NCBI GenBank assembly: GCA_016872595.1
Contig: VGZJ01000035.1
Location: 1-32,259 of the forward strand
DNA from: Planctomycetota bacterium
GTDB lineage: Bacteria; Planctomycetota; Planctomycetia; Gemmatales; Gemmataceae
Length of the DNA: 32,259 bases
Direction of reading: 5' to 3'
Both the position numbers and the translations under genes were made by a program. Below, one piece after another: positions 17,422-29,321 of the stretch (its first letter is position 1; each line of letters opens with the position of its first letter). Below the pieces are notes generated by a model. That model had not been told where the DNA came from, did no database searches, and was given only the letters and a program-made list of their open reading frames with translations.

Positions 17422-18336
17422 ATGACGCCGCCCGACCCGACCGACACTGGAGACGAGCGCATGGACGCCACCGCCAAGCCGCGGCTCGCCCGCGGGCTGA
17501 ACGCACTACTCGGAGACGCCCCGCCCGCCGCGGCGAACGGGATCGCCCGCCTCGCGGTCGAGAAGATCGCGGAGAACCCGTACCAGCCGCGCAAGCAGTT
17601 CGATGCGGAAGAACTGGCCGCGCTCGCCGCCAGCGTGAAGGCCCACGGCGTGCTGCAACCGCTCGTGGTGCGGCAGACGGGCGACACTTACCAGCTCATC
17701 GCGGGCGAGCGCCGCCTGCGCGCGGCGAAGGACGCCGGACTCGCCGACGTGCCCGTTCACGTCGTCGCCTTCGACGATCAACAAGTCTTCGAAGCGGCCC
17801 TCGTCGAGAACATCCAGCGCGCCGACCTGAACCCCATCGAAAAGGCGCAGGCGTTCAAGGCGTACATCGACCGCTACCACATCACGCAGGACCAACTCGG
17901 GGCGCGACTCGGCCTCGACCGCAGCACGATCAGCAACCTCGTCGGCCTGCTGAACATGCACACCGAGATTCAGGACGCGGTGCGGAACGGGCAGCTCACG
18001 ATGGGGCACGCGAAGGTGTTGAAGGGCGTTCTCGACATCGAGCAGCAGGTGTCGTTCGCGCGCGAGGCCATCCTCAAGAACTACTCGGTTCAGGCGCTCG
18101 ATATGCTCATCAAGCAGCAGCGCATCGCCGCCGCTTCGGTGGTACTGGTGCCCAAGCCGGAGAGGACGCCGACGGCCGAAAAGACGGCGCACGTAAAGGG
18201 CATCGAGGACGACCTGCGCCAGCGCCTCGCGGTGAAGATCGAGATCAAGGTGCGGGCGAAGGACAAGGGCCAGATCGTCCTCGGCTTCGACTCCAACGAC
18301 GACTTCGAGCGCATCGTCCAAGCCCTCCAGAAGTGA
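17422..18336 (+). CDS. parB: Chromosome-partitioning protein ParB
   Basis: RGLNALLGD; IAENPYQPRKQFDAEELAALAASVKAHGVLQPLVVR; AGERRLRAAKDAGL (CTP-binding GERRxRA); ENIQRADLNPIEKAQAF; HTH DQLGARLGLDRSTISNLVGLL. Alternative start ATG 17461. Confidence 0.95.
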   Translation: MTPPDPTDTGDERMDATAKPRLARGLNALLGDAPPAAANGIARLAVEKIAENPYQPRKQFDAEELAALAASVKAHGVLQPLVVRQTGDTYQLIAGERRLRAAKDAGLADVPVHVVAFDDQQVFEAALVENIQRADLNPIEKAQAFKAYIDRYHITQDQLGARLGLDRSTISNLVGLLNMHTEIQDAVRNGQLTMGHAKVLKGVLDIEQQVSFAREAILKNYSVQALDMLIKQQRIAAASVVLVPKPERTPTAEKTAHVKGIEDDLRQRLAVKIEIKVRAKDKGQIVLGFDSNDDFERIVQALQK

Positions 18337-18360
18337 GAACGCCTGTGTTCTTCTTGATCT

Positions 18361-18401
18361 GCCGCTCGCGGTTTCGCACCCCTTGCGAAGCCGCGAGCGG
18401 C
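18361..18401 (+). terminator. parB terminator-like hairpin
   Basis: gccgctcgcggtttcgc/gcgaagccgcgagcggc, 17-bp stem with one G-T pair, followed by gtcgctttt. Confidence 0.7.
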
Positions 18402-18475
18402 GTCGCTTTTCACCCACGCTTGTCGCGCCGGCGCGGTTCGGGTACTCTGCTAGCGCACTCCACGGAGGGTTTCCC

Positions 18476-18988
18476 ATGAGGGCACGGGCGCTGGCACTGA
18501 TCGGGTTCGCGCTGGTCGTTTCCGGTGCGGACGGACAGGACTTCAAGCAACACTCGTCTGCCGAGGGGCGCTACAAGGCGCAGTTCCCCGGCGAGGTGAA
18601 GACCGAAACGAACGACATCACGATTGGGAAGGACAAACTGAAACTGGTCCTCGAGTCGGTGGAATTGAAGGGCGACACGGTGTTCATGGTGAGCTACATC
18701 GACGCCACGGAAGCCGGGGCCAAGACGCCGGCCGCGACGCGGCTCGACAAGGTCCGCGACGGGAACAAGGGCGACGCCGGGAAGGTCGTGTCGGAGAAGG
18801 ACATCACCGTTGGGGCCGAGCGGTTCCCGGGGCGCGACATCGTCATCGAGATGCCTTCGCACTTCATCCGCAACCGCGTCGTCATCGTCGGCCCGCGGTT
18901 GTATCAGGTGATGGTGCAGGGCACGAAAGAGGTCGTCACGTCGGCCTCGGCCGACCGGTTCCTGAACTCGTTCGAGATCACGAAGTAA
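18476..18988 (+). CDS. Secreted protein, paralog 1 of 3
   Basis: Signal peptide MRARALALIGFALVVSGADG; shared pattern YKAQFPGEVK...RLYQVMVQGTKE...ADRFLNSFEITK. Confidence 0.8.
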   Translation: MRARALALIGFALVVSGADGQDFKQHSSAEGRYKAQFPGEVKTETNDITIGKDKLKLVLESVELKGDTVFMVSYIDATEAGAKTPAATRLDKVRDGNKGDAGKVVSEKDITVGAERFPGRDIVIEMPSHFIRNRVVIVGPRLYQVMVQGTKEVVTSASADRFLNSFEITK

Positions 18989-18998
18989 CAGGTGCGCG

Positions 18999-19511
18999 AT
19001 GCGAACGGCGGTCGCGGTGGCGGGACTTGTGACGCTCGCGTCCGGCGCGCTCGCGCAGCCGAACGGCGAGTACGTCTCCGACAAGGGGGCGTACAAGGTG
19101 CGGTTCCCCGAGAAGCCGAAGGTGACGACGCCGACCGCGAAGACCGCCGTGGGCGACCTTCAAGTCACGGTCGCGCTCTACGCCAACGCCGACGGCAGCA
19201 CGTACATGGTCTCGCACACCGACTACCCCGCGACCGCGGCCAAACCGGAGAACCACGCCTCGCTGTTGGGCGGCGTGCGCGACGGGATGAAGGGGAGCGC
19301 GGCGCTGATCGGCGAGGAGCGCGAGTTCGCGTTCGGCCCGGACAAGTGGCCGGCCCGCGAGTTCGTCTTCGAGCGCAACAAGCAGCGCGTGAAGGTGCGG
19401 CTCGTGTTGAGCGAGAACCGCCTCTATCAGATAGTGACCATCGGTTCAGAAATGTTCGTGAAGGGGAAAGACGTGGCGCTGTTCCTCGATTCGTTCCAGA
19501 TCACCAAATAA
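18999..19511 (+). CDS. Secreted protein, paralog 2 of 3
   Basis: Signal peptide MRTAVAVAGLVTLASGALA; YKVRFPEKPKV...RLYQIVTIGSE...VALFLDSFQITK. Confidence 0.8.
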   Translation: MRTAVAVAGLVTLASGALAQPNGEYVSDKGAYKVRFPEKPKVTTPTAKTAVGDLQVTVALYANADGSTYMVSHTDYPATAAKPENHASLLGGVRDGMKGSAALIGEEREFAFGPDKWPAREFVFERNKQRVKVRLVLSENRLYQIVTIGSEMFVKGKDVALFLDSFQITK

Positions 19512-19523
19512 CGGAGACGAGCC

Positions 19524-20033
19524 ATGCGGACGGGGATCGCGGTCGCGGTGCTGGCGCTCGGGGCCGGCGCGCTGTGGGGCCAACCGGCCGGGAAGTTCGA
19601 GTCGAAGGAGGGGAAGTTCGGCGCGGTGTTCCCTCAAGCGCCCACGCCCATGACCAAGACCGCCGCGGGGCAAACGCTGTACATGGTCCACCTCGCGGTC
19701 GAGAAGGACAAAAGCGGCTATCTCATCACCTACTCGGACCTGCCCGCGGAAGTGGTAAAAGCGCCGAAGCCGGAGCAGGTGTTGGAGAGCAGCGTGAACG
19801 AGTTCGTGGAGCGCTTCAAGGCGAAGGAGGCGACGAAATCGACGGCGACGACGTTCGGGCCGAAGAAGTACCCGGCGCGCGACTTCACCACAGAAGGCCC
19901 GGCTCTAACCGCGCGAGGGAAGCTGGTGCTGGTCGGCAACCGGCTGTACCAAGTTTGCGTGTACGGACCGAAGGAGTTCGTAGAGGGCAAGGACGCGGAC
20001 ACGTTCTTGGGGTCGTTCGAGATCACACAGTAA
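19524..20033 (+). CDS. Secreted protein, paralog 3 of 3
   Basis: Signal peptide MRTGIAVAVLALGAGALWG; FGAVFPQAPTPM...RLYQVCVYGPKEFVEGKDADTFLGSFEITQ. Confidence 0.8.
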   Translation: MRTGIAVAVLALGAGALWGQPAGKFESKEGKFGAVFPQAPTPMTKTAAGQTLYMVHLAVEKDKSGYLITYSDLPAEVVKAPKPEQVLESSVNEFVERFKAKEATKSTATTFGPKKYPARDFTTEGPALTARGKLVLVGNRLYQVCVYGPKEFVEGKDADTFLGSFEITQ

Positions 20034-20113
20034 GCCGAAGGGCCGAACCGCGCCTACCGGGCGCGCGTCGGGTTCGGTAGGATGACGGTGCGGGCGCACG
20101 CGGCCCGCGCGTT

Positions 20114-20188
20114 CGGGGTGTAGCGCAGCCTGGTTAGCGCGCCTGCCTTGGGAGCAGGAGGTCGTGGGTTCGAATCCCGCCACCCCGA
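20114..20188 (+). tRNA. tRNA-Pro (anticodon TGG)
   Basis: cggggtg acceptor pairs with caccccg; anticodon arm cctgc-cttggga-gcagg gives TGG; T-arm gtggg-ttcgaat-cccgc; CCA not encoded. Confidence 0.95.
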
Positions 20189-20219
20189 CTGACGACCGCT
20201 CTCCGCGCGGTGTGATCGC

Positions 20220-21377
20220 ATGTCCTCACCGTTCTCTCTCCCACCTTCCCCGGTTCCGCGGTTCCTCCCGCTCTTCCTCGTCGCGCTCGGCGCGCGCCTC
20301 GGCACGGTCGCGCTCGGGGCGCTGCTGGCGACCACCCCGCCGCACATCGAGCCGCCGTTCGATCCCGACGTGGCCGCGGTCAACGCGCGGCTGACGAGCG
20401 CGGTCACACGCCCCATCGAACCGTGGTACCGGTGGGACGGGCGCTGGGTCGCCAACGTCGCGCTCAACGGGTACGGCGGCGCGAGCGACCGCGGGGGGCG
20501 GCTCGGCGTGGCGTTCATGCCGGCAGCGCCGTTCGCACTCGCTCTCGGCGACGCGGTGGGGCTGAACCCGTACTGGTTCGCGCTGACCGTGGTGAACCTC
20601 GCAGGCGCGGCGGGCGCGTCCGTGTTCGCGCGTGTCGCGGCGCGCCAGTTGAACGACGCCGCGGCCGGGTGGGGCGCGCTCGCGCTGCTCCTCACGTTCC
20701 CGACCGCGTTCTTCTTCTCGGCCCCGTACAACGAGTCGTTCGGCCTGCTGTTCACGGCGCTCGCGCTGTCTGCGTGGCAGGTGAACCGGCCCGCGGCGGC
20801 CGGACTGAGTGCGGCGTGCGGGTCGCTCGCGCGCCTGACCGGCCCGGCGCTCGGGGTCGCGGCGCTCGTCGACTGGCTCGGCACCCGCGAGCGAGCCAAG
20901 TTGCCCCGCGCCCTCGCCTTGGCCCTCGGCAGCTTCGGCGGGCTGGCGCTGTTCTGCGGGTACCTGTGGTGGGCCGTCGGCGACCCGCTCGCCGGGTTAA
21001 AGTCGCAGGCCGCGTGGGGTCGACCGGAATTGTCGTGGAAGAACCTGCTGCTCGCCGTACGTTCGATCTACGATCCCGTTGTGCCGCACTGGGGCGAAGC
21101 GGCCGTCGTGTTCGCGGCGGCGCTGCTCGGCGTTCGCGCGTGGGCGAAGCGCGGTGCGTTTTGGGGCGTGATCGTCCTCGTGCCCGTCGCGCAGATGTTC
21201 CTGTCGGGCACGTTCCTCAGCGCACACCGGGTCATCCTCGCGGCGCTGCCGGCGTTCATCGAGCTGGCGGACCTGCTGCGCACGAACCCGGCTCGGCGGT
21301 TCGCGGTCGCGGTCGCGTTTGGCGCGATCCAGTTTGTGCTTCTGAACCGCTACCTTCACTGGCAGTTCGCAGGGTAG
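20220..21377 (+). CDS. Multi-TM PIG-V-like mannosyltransferase family membrane protein
   Basis: YRWDGRWVANVALNGYGG, GVAFMPAAPF, FFFSAPYNESFGLLFTALALSAW; many hydrophobic segments. Confidence 0.75.
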   Translation: MSSPFSLPPSPVPRFLPLFLVALGARLGTVALGALLATTPPHIEPPFDPDVAAVNARLTSAVTRPIEPWYRWDGRWVANVALNGYGGASDRGGRLGVAFMPAAPFALALGDAVGLNPYWFALTVVNLAGAAGASVFARVAARQLNDAAAGWGALALLLTFPTAFFFSAPYNESFGLLFTALALSAWQVNRPAAAGLSAACGSLARLTGPALGVAALVDWLGTRERAKLPRALALALGSFGGLALFCGYLWWAVGDPLAGLKSQAAWGRPELSWKNLLLAVRSIYDPVVPHWGEAAVVFAAALLGVRAWAKRGAFWGVIVLVPVAQMFLSGTFLSAHRVILAALPAFIELADLLRTNPARRFAVAVAFGAIQFVLLNRYLHWQFAG

Positions 21378-21554
21378 CGCGTGGCCCGGGCTGACTTCGG
21401 CGCTAACTTGTCTGTGCGCGCCGGTTAGCGCGTAAATGTTTCCGACAATTCCTGTCTGTTTTCCTTGCATAGCGCGATTCACGCACTAGATTTCGCCCCC
21501 TCCCACTGCTATTTCTTCCGACAGGTGCCCGATTCCCCCTCGTGGGCCTGTCCG

Positions 21555-22379
21555 ATGAACCGTCGCGCGTTCCTCAAGACCGCGGCCGTGGCGCTGGTGC
21601 CGGGCGCGGCGGCAACGGCCTCCTACGGCTTGTACGAGGCCGGGTGGGTCGAGATCGTGCGGAAGGAACTCGCGCTCGCGCGGCTCCCGCGGGCGTTCGA
21701 CGGCACGCGCGTCGCCTTTCTCACCGACATCCACCACGGCCCGTTCACCTCCCTCGACTACATCCGCTCGGTCGTGCGCACCACGCTGTCGCTGCGCCCG
21801 GACCTGATCCTCCTCGGCGGCGACTACTCGCTGAAGGACGGGAAGTACATCGCCCCGTGCTTCGACGTACTCGCCGGCCTCACGGCCCCGATGGGCGTGT
21901 ACGGGGTTCTGGGCAACCACGACTACTGGCACGGGCTGGCGGAAACGAAGGACGGCTTCCGGCGCGCGAGGATCGAGGAACTGACGAACCGCGGGGTCTG
22001 GTTCGAACGCGGCGGCGCGCGGTTCCGCGTGTGCGGAGTGGACGACATGTGGATGGGCAAGGTGGATATGGCCGCGGCGCTGGGTGACGCGACCCCGGCC
22101 GATACGTGCTTGGTGGTGAGTCACAATCCCGACGTGGCGGAGAAGTTGCGCGACGTGCGCGTCGGGCTGATGGTCAGTGGGCACACGCACGGCGGTCAGG
22201 TGGTGCTGCCCGGCGGCGCGCCGTTCGTGCCGAGCAACTACGGCTCGAAGTACCTACACGGCGTCTGCCAAGCCCCGGCCACGACGGTGTACGTGTCACG
22301 CGGCCTCGGCTGCACCAGCATCCCGATCCGCTTCGGCAGCCGCCCGGAGCTGACGCTCATCACGCTGAAATCGGCGTAG
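21555..22379 (+). CDS. Tat-exported metallophosphoesterase (YaeI-like)
   Basis: Twin-arginine MNRRAFLKTAAVALVPG; AFLTDIHHG, LLGGDYS, GNHDYWHG, VVSHNPD, SGHTHGGQV. Confidence 0.93.
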   Translation: MNRRAFLKTAAVALVPGAAATASYGLYEAGWVEIVRKELALARLPRAFDGTRVAFLTDIHHGPFTSLDYIRSVVRTTLSLRPDLILLGGDYSLKDGKYIAPCFDVLAGLTAPMGVYGVLGNHDYWHGLAETKDGFRRARIEELTNRGVWFERGGARFRVCGVDDMWMGKVDMAAALGDATPADTCLVVSHNPDVAEKLRDVRVGLMVSGHTHGGQVVLPGGAPFVPSNYGSKYLHGVCQAPATTVYVSRGLGCTSIPIRFGSRPELTLITLKSA

Positions 22380-22401
22380 GTCGCGAAGCCACAAGCGGCG
22401 C

Positions 22402-23016
22402 TCAAGCCGTCCAAGTTTGCGTACTTGTGGTGTGGGCGATGTGGATCGTGGGGCGATTCGCCCCGGCCTTCAACTGGAACGTCAGCGGCAGCACGGCGCT
22501 CGTCAGAACCGCCGAAGTGGTCACGTCGGACACGCCCGCCGACACGAGCTTCGCGCCCTTGAGCTGGTACAGTTCCAGCGCCCACGGGTCGCGGTCCACA
22601 ATCAGCACCTCCCGCGTCTTCACCTTCGCGTAGAAGTCGAGCTTCAACCGCGGGTCCTCACCGGGACTGGCGATTTCCACCGCCAGATCGGGGCCGCCGA
22701 CCATGTGCGTGTCGTGTCGCTTCGCCTTGTTCGTGTGCAGAATCACGAGCACGTCCGGTTCGCGGTAATTGCTCATCCAGTCCGCGTCTCGGTCGCTAAC
22801 GTTGGCCCCGGTCAACGACAGGTCGCCGGCCTTTCGGTCGATGACGGCTGAGAACGCGAGGGCGAGGTCGAACACCATGATTTGGTGCTCGAAGTTCGGT
22901 AGTGCTGTCACGACGAGAACTCCTTCCCACACCTCATCGCGTTCGTTGGGCCACGCCTTCTCGCGCTCCGCACGAACGTGCGCCTCGAACGCGGGATCGT
23001 AAATCATCACCGCCAT
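22402..23016 (-). CDS. Uma2 family (DUF820) endonuclease-like protein
   Basis: EVWEGVLVV...NFEHQIMVFDLALAF...NYREPDVLVIL...GGPDLAVEIASPGEDPRLKLDFYAKVKTREVLIVD. Confidence 0.87.
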   Translation of the reverse strand: MAVMIYDPAFEAHVRAEREKAWPNERDEVWEGVLVVTALPNFEHQIMVFDLALAFSAVIDRKAGDLSLTGANVSDRDADWMSNYREPDVLVILHTNKAKRHDTHMVGGPDLAVEIASPGEDPRLKLDFYAKVKTREVLIVDRDPWALELYQLKGAKLVSAGVSDVTTSAVLTSAVLPLTFQLKAGANRPTIHIAHTTSTQTWTA

Positions 23017-23076
23017 AGCTGCTTCCTCTGTGGGAAGAACAGGGGGCTTACGCCCCCCGCTCGCCTAAACCATTGT

Positions 23077-26000
23077 TTACTTCTTCGGGGGCTCCTTCAA
23101 GCTCGATAGGAACTCGACCACGTCGCGCAGTTCGCGCCGGCTCAGTTTCTTGTGCAGGTCGTCGGGCATGGCGCTGGGGCCGGTGCGCCGGGCCACGATG
23201 TCTTCGACCGCGATTGTCAACTCTTTCGCCTCGGCGGTCACCAGCTTCACGGTCTTCTTATCCTCGGCCTTGATGATGCCGCTGACGACGCGGTCGTCGG
23301 CCAGTGTCAGCACCACCGTTTCGTAGCCCTTCGCGATCTTGGCGTTCGGCAGCACGACAGCTTCGAGCAAGTAGCGCCGGGTCTTCTCCTTGTCCGCGGC
23401 GAGGCCGTTGAGCGCGGGGCCGACGTCGCCGCCCTGCCCGTCGAGCTTGTGGCACCGCTGGCAGTACACCGCGGAGTTGTTCAGCACGATGTTGCGTCCG
23501 CGGTCGATGTCGCCGCCTTCGAGTTGATCGGTGTAACCCGCGAGCTTGTCGCCGTTGGTGGCGGTCGCGATCTTGTTCTGCGCCGCCCGGTACTTGTCCA
23601 CCGGCGGCTTCAGTTGCGCGAACAACTTGAGCTTGGGCGTGGCGGCGCGCACCTCGGCCGCGTCCAGCACGTCGAGCAGGATCGCGGCCGGCACCTTGCC
23701 GGCGTTCACCTGATCGAGCCAGTGCGCCAGAATCTTGTCGGCCTCTTCGGACGCCTTGAACGTCGCGAGGATGGCGAACGCGCCCTGCTTCTCCTCGAGC
23801 GAGGTCTTCTCGTCGCTCAGCAGTTCGGGCAAGTCCTTCAGCACCGCGGCCGGGTCGAGCTTCGCGCGAACCGTGCGCCCGGCGGCGCGGAGCTTGGGCT
23901 GATCGGTCGTCATGGCGAAGTTCGCCAAGTCCTTCGTGTCGGGGGCTTTCAACTCCGCGACCGCGATCAGCGCGTCGGCGCGGAGGCCCGCCGCGGCCTT
24001 TGCGTCCTTTACGAGCGCCGACAGAACAGGGGCGAACTCCTTGATGTCCAGCTTCGTGACGGTCTCCGCGGCCTGTTTGCGAACGAGGTCGCTCCCGGCG
24101 AAGATCGGTGCCCCGGCGCGGAGAACCGCGTCGGCCGCGGGCTTCGCGGAGCGCGGCGCGATGTCGAGCGTGAGGCCGGTGATGGGGTCGCGGCGCGGCG
24201 GCTTCGCCCAATCCGCAAGCAACTTCAGCGCGAACGCGCGGAGGTAGCCCGGTTCTTGAAGCCGGTCGGCAAAGGACGCCAGCCGACGGGCCGCGTCCGC
24301 GTCGCCAATCTGGTAGTTCGCGGCGAGCGCGCGGAAGCTGACCGCGTCCGACAGGTTCGCCTTTTCCGTGAGCTTGGCGAGCGCGTCCATCCCGCCGATG
24401 CGTTCGTCGTAGATGGCCCGCGCCGCCTCCGCGACGATCCGCGGGTCGCTATCGCTCAGGAACTCCGCGATCTTCGGCTCGCGGGTCTTGCGGAACGCGA
24501 GCACAAGCCCCATGCGCACCGCGGGCGCGTCGTACTTGGCCTTGTCCTGCTCGACAGCCCGCATCCACACGTTAAACAGATCGACCGGGTTCCGGGCCAT
24601 GTGAACCAGCCCCATCACCGCAGCCTGCCGCAGGTACGGGTCTTTGTCGTTGTTCGCGCGCAGCAGGTCGAACAGCGGGCCGAAGTAGCCAAGTTCGCCG
24701 ACTGGTCGGACCACCAGCGGGGCTTGCCCGATCTTGCCGAACGCGACTGCGGCGGCGGCCTTCACGCGGTCGTCCGGGTCGGCCAAGAGCTTGCCGACGG
24801 CTTCCTGAACCTCGCCAGCGCCGGGCGCTTGCTCGAGCCCGCGCCCGCTGTGCTGGACGACGTTGCCGAGTTGTTCGACCGCGGCGCGCTTCACCTCGGT
24901 GTCATTCGTGCCCAGAGCGCGAAGCAGCGACGGCACGGCCCCACGGTTGGTCCGCGCCACCTGCCCCAAGCCCCACGCCGCGTGCAACTGTGCGATCCGG
25001 TTCTTGGAGTTTTCGAGCACCCCGGCGAACGCCGCCTTCGCGTCCTCCGACTTCCGCGCGGCCAGTTCGAACTGCGCCTCTTGGCGCACGAGTTGGTGCG
25101 GGAACTCCAGCAGCTTCGCCAGTTCCTCGATGCTTTTCTTCGACCAGTCGCCCGCGATCAGCTTCTGCGCCTCCGCGATCTGCGGGTTCTTCATCGCTTC
25201 GGGGTCGGTGACGCGGAAGATGCGCCCGCGGTTCTGCGGTGCCCAACCGCCGACCCAGTCCGACCAGTAGAACGCGCCGTCCGGCCCGAACTCGCAGTCG
25301 GTCGGCACCATGCCCTTGATGAACGGCTCCGGCTTGCTCACCTCGAAGCTCGCACCTTTCGGCTTTACCGACAGCGCCCAGATCGTGCTGCTGCCCGCGT
25401 TCGAGGTGAAGTCGCAGGCGAAGAAGTGATCCTTGTACTTGTCGTTGAGGCCGATGCCGGGGTAGTGCGTCAGGCCCGCTGGCCCGGCCCCGAAGTTGAG
25501 CAGCGGCGGCACGATCCACGCCGGCTGGCCCTCGTGCTGCGGCAGCCACAGCTTCTCGGTGTTCCACGCGCCGCGGTTACCCTGCGGCACGCTCTGCGTG
25601 TGGTAGCCGGTGCCGTACTGGAAGCCGCCTCGCCAGCCGCTGTCGCCGCCCTCGACGATGTGAACCCAGCGCGCCCGGTCGCCGCTGTCGCAGTTGTTGT
25701 CGTATGTGAACAGGTTGCCGAAGTCGTCGAAGGCGATCTCCTGCGGGTTCCGCAACCCGCCGTGAACGACTTCGAGGTTGCTGCCGTCCGGGTCGCACCT
25801 GAGCACCGCGCCCTGATTGGGGTATTCGAGCTTCTTCTTCTCCTTCGTCATCACAACGAAGCCGCGGTCGCCCATGCTGAAGTAGAGCTTACCGTCCGGC
25901 CCCATGCGGAGGCCGTGCAGGTCGTGGCCGAGGAACTGCACAGTCGGCCCGAACCCGGTGAACAGCGACTTCTTCTCGTCGGCCTTGTTCGCGCCCTTCG

Positions 26001-26547
26001 TGTCCTTCAGCACGTACAGATCGGGGATGCACGCGAGGTATACCTGACCCTTGCGCGCCAGCACGCCGGCGGCGAGCCCGTCCTGCGGCCGGTTGTAGCC
26101 GCCGCTGAACACCTCGCTCTTGTTGGCCGTGCCGCTTCCGGTGCTGTCCCAGACGATCCGCACCTGATCGCTGTAGCTCTCGAAGCCCTTGTAGTTGTGC
26201 TTCTTGTACATCGCGAGCAGGTCGTCGATGGTGCGGTTCGCGAGATCCTCGTCGAGCCACTGCATGTGGCCGCGGGTGTCGGGCACGCCCTTCTCGAACC
26301 GCGTCGTCTCGGCGACGAACACGCGGCCCTTCTCGTCGAAGCAGAACGCGACCGGGTTCGCCATCAGCGGGGCCGCGGCCCAGACGCTGACCTTCAGCGA
26401 CTTGTCCGCGGTCTGCACCTGCGCAACGGCCGCCTCGTCGGGGGTCTTGTCCTTCTTGGGCTGCGCGCCGGCGTTGGGCGCGCCGTGCGGCGTGAGCGTC
26501 AGCGCGAGAGCGGCAACGAGCGGCACCGCGACCAGATAGCGAGGCAT
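23077..26547 (-). CDS. PVC-type heme-binding cytochrome c protein with N-terminal beta-propeller and HEAT-like repeats
   Basis: Signal peptide MPRYLVAVPLVAALALTLTPHGA; FDEKGRVFVAETTRFEKGVPDTRGHMQWLDEDLANRTIDD; CQRCH heme motif; C-terminal DLHKKLSRRELRDVVEFLSSL. Confidence 0.92.
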   Translation of the reverse strand: MPRYLVAVPLVAALALTLTPHGAPNAGAQPKKDKTPDEAAVAQVQTADKSLKVSVWAAAPLMANPVAFCFDEKGRVFVAETTRFEKGVPDTRGHMQWLDEDLANRTIDDLLAMYKKHNYKGFESYSDQVRIVWDSTGSGTANKSEVFSGGYNRPQDGLAAGVLARKGQVYLACIPDLYVLKDTKGANKADEKKSLFTGFGPTVQFLGHDLHGLRMGPDGKLYFSMGDRGFVVMTKEKKKLEYPNQGAVLRCDPDGSNLEVVHGGLRNPQEIAFDDFGNLFTYDNNCDSGDRARWVHIVEGGDSGWRGGFQYGTGYHTQSVPQGNRGAWNTEKLWLPQHEGQPAWIVPPLLNFGAGPAGLTHYPGIGLNDKYKDHFFACDFTSNAGSSTIWALSVKPKGASFEVSKPEPFIKGMVPTDCEFGPDGAFYWSDWVGGWAPQNRGRIFRVTDPEAMKNPQIAEAQKLIAGDWSKKSIEELAKLLEFPHQLVRQEAQFELAARKSEDAKAAFAGVLENSKNRIAQLHAAWGLGQVARTNRGAVPSLLRALGTNDTEVKRAAVEQLGNVVQHSGRGLEQAPGAGEVQEAVGKLLADPDDRVKAAAAVAFGKIGQAPLVVRPVGELGYFGPLFDLLRANNDKDPYLRQAAVMGLVHMARNPVDLFNVWMRAVEQDKAKYDAPAVRMGLVLAFRKTREPKIAEFLSDSDPRIVAEAARAIYDERIGGMDALAKLTEKANLSDAVSFRALAANYQIGDADAARRLASFADRLQEPGYLRAFALKLLADWAKPPRRDPITGLTLDIAPRSAKPAADAVLRAGAPIFAGSDLVRKQAAETVTKLDIKEFAPVLSALVKDAKAAAGLRADALIAVAELKAPDTKDLANFAMTTDQPKLRAAGRTVRAKLDPAAVLKDLPELLSDEKTSLEEKQGAFAILATFKASEEADKILAHWLDQVNAGKVPAAILLDVLDAAEVRAATPKLKLFAQLKPPVDKYRAAQNKIATATNGDKLAGYTDQLEGGDIDRGRNIVLNNSAVYCQRCHKLDGQGGDVGPALNGLAADKEKTRRYLLEAVVLPNAKIAKGYETVVLTLADDRVVSGIIKAEDKKTVKLVTAEAKELTIAVEDIVARRTGPSAMPDDLHKKLSRRELRDVVEFLSSLKEPPKK

Positions 26548-26662
26548 GGGGAGAAGCTCCGAAAGCGACAACAGGCGGATGCTGTGAGGCTACCGGAGAT
26601 AGAAGAGAGAGGCAACTCAAGGTCGCAGGCACGCGGGCGTTTCGGCTCGCCTGAAAACGAAC

Positions 26663-26692
26663 GCGGCGCGCGTCACTGGTGACGCGCGCCGC
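26663..26692 (-). terminator. katG terminator hairpin
   Basis: gcggcgcgcgtcac-tg-gtgacgcgcgccgc, perfect 14-bp arms; minus-strand 3' side continues gttcgttttc. Confidence 0.75.
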
Positions 26693-26718
26693 GCGGATTC
26701 ACCACGGTACCGACTCGC

Positions 26719-29181
<2,463 letters not shown>

Positions 29182-29321
29182 CTAACCGCGGAGCCGGCGA
29201 AGTGTTATCCCCGCGCGCCCATTGTGAACCATAGGCGGCAGCTATGATGCGCGACGAAAGTAGAGGGCGCTACGACTACGGCGCGCGCCCGCGGCTTGCG
29301 GCTGACCCAACCCCGCCAGCG

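Noticed and set aside
23152-26682. 1176-aa plus-strand ORF
   Set aside because: Antisense shadow of the PVC-type cytochrome gene; no recognisable domain.
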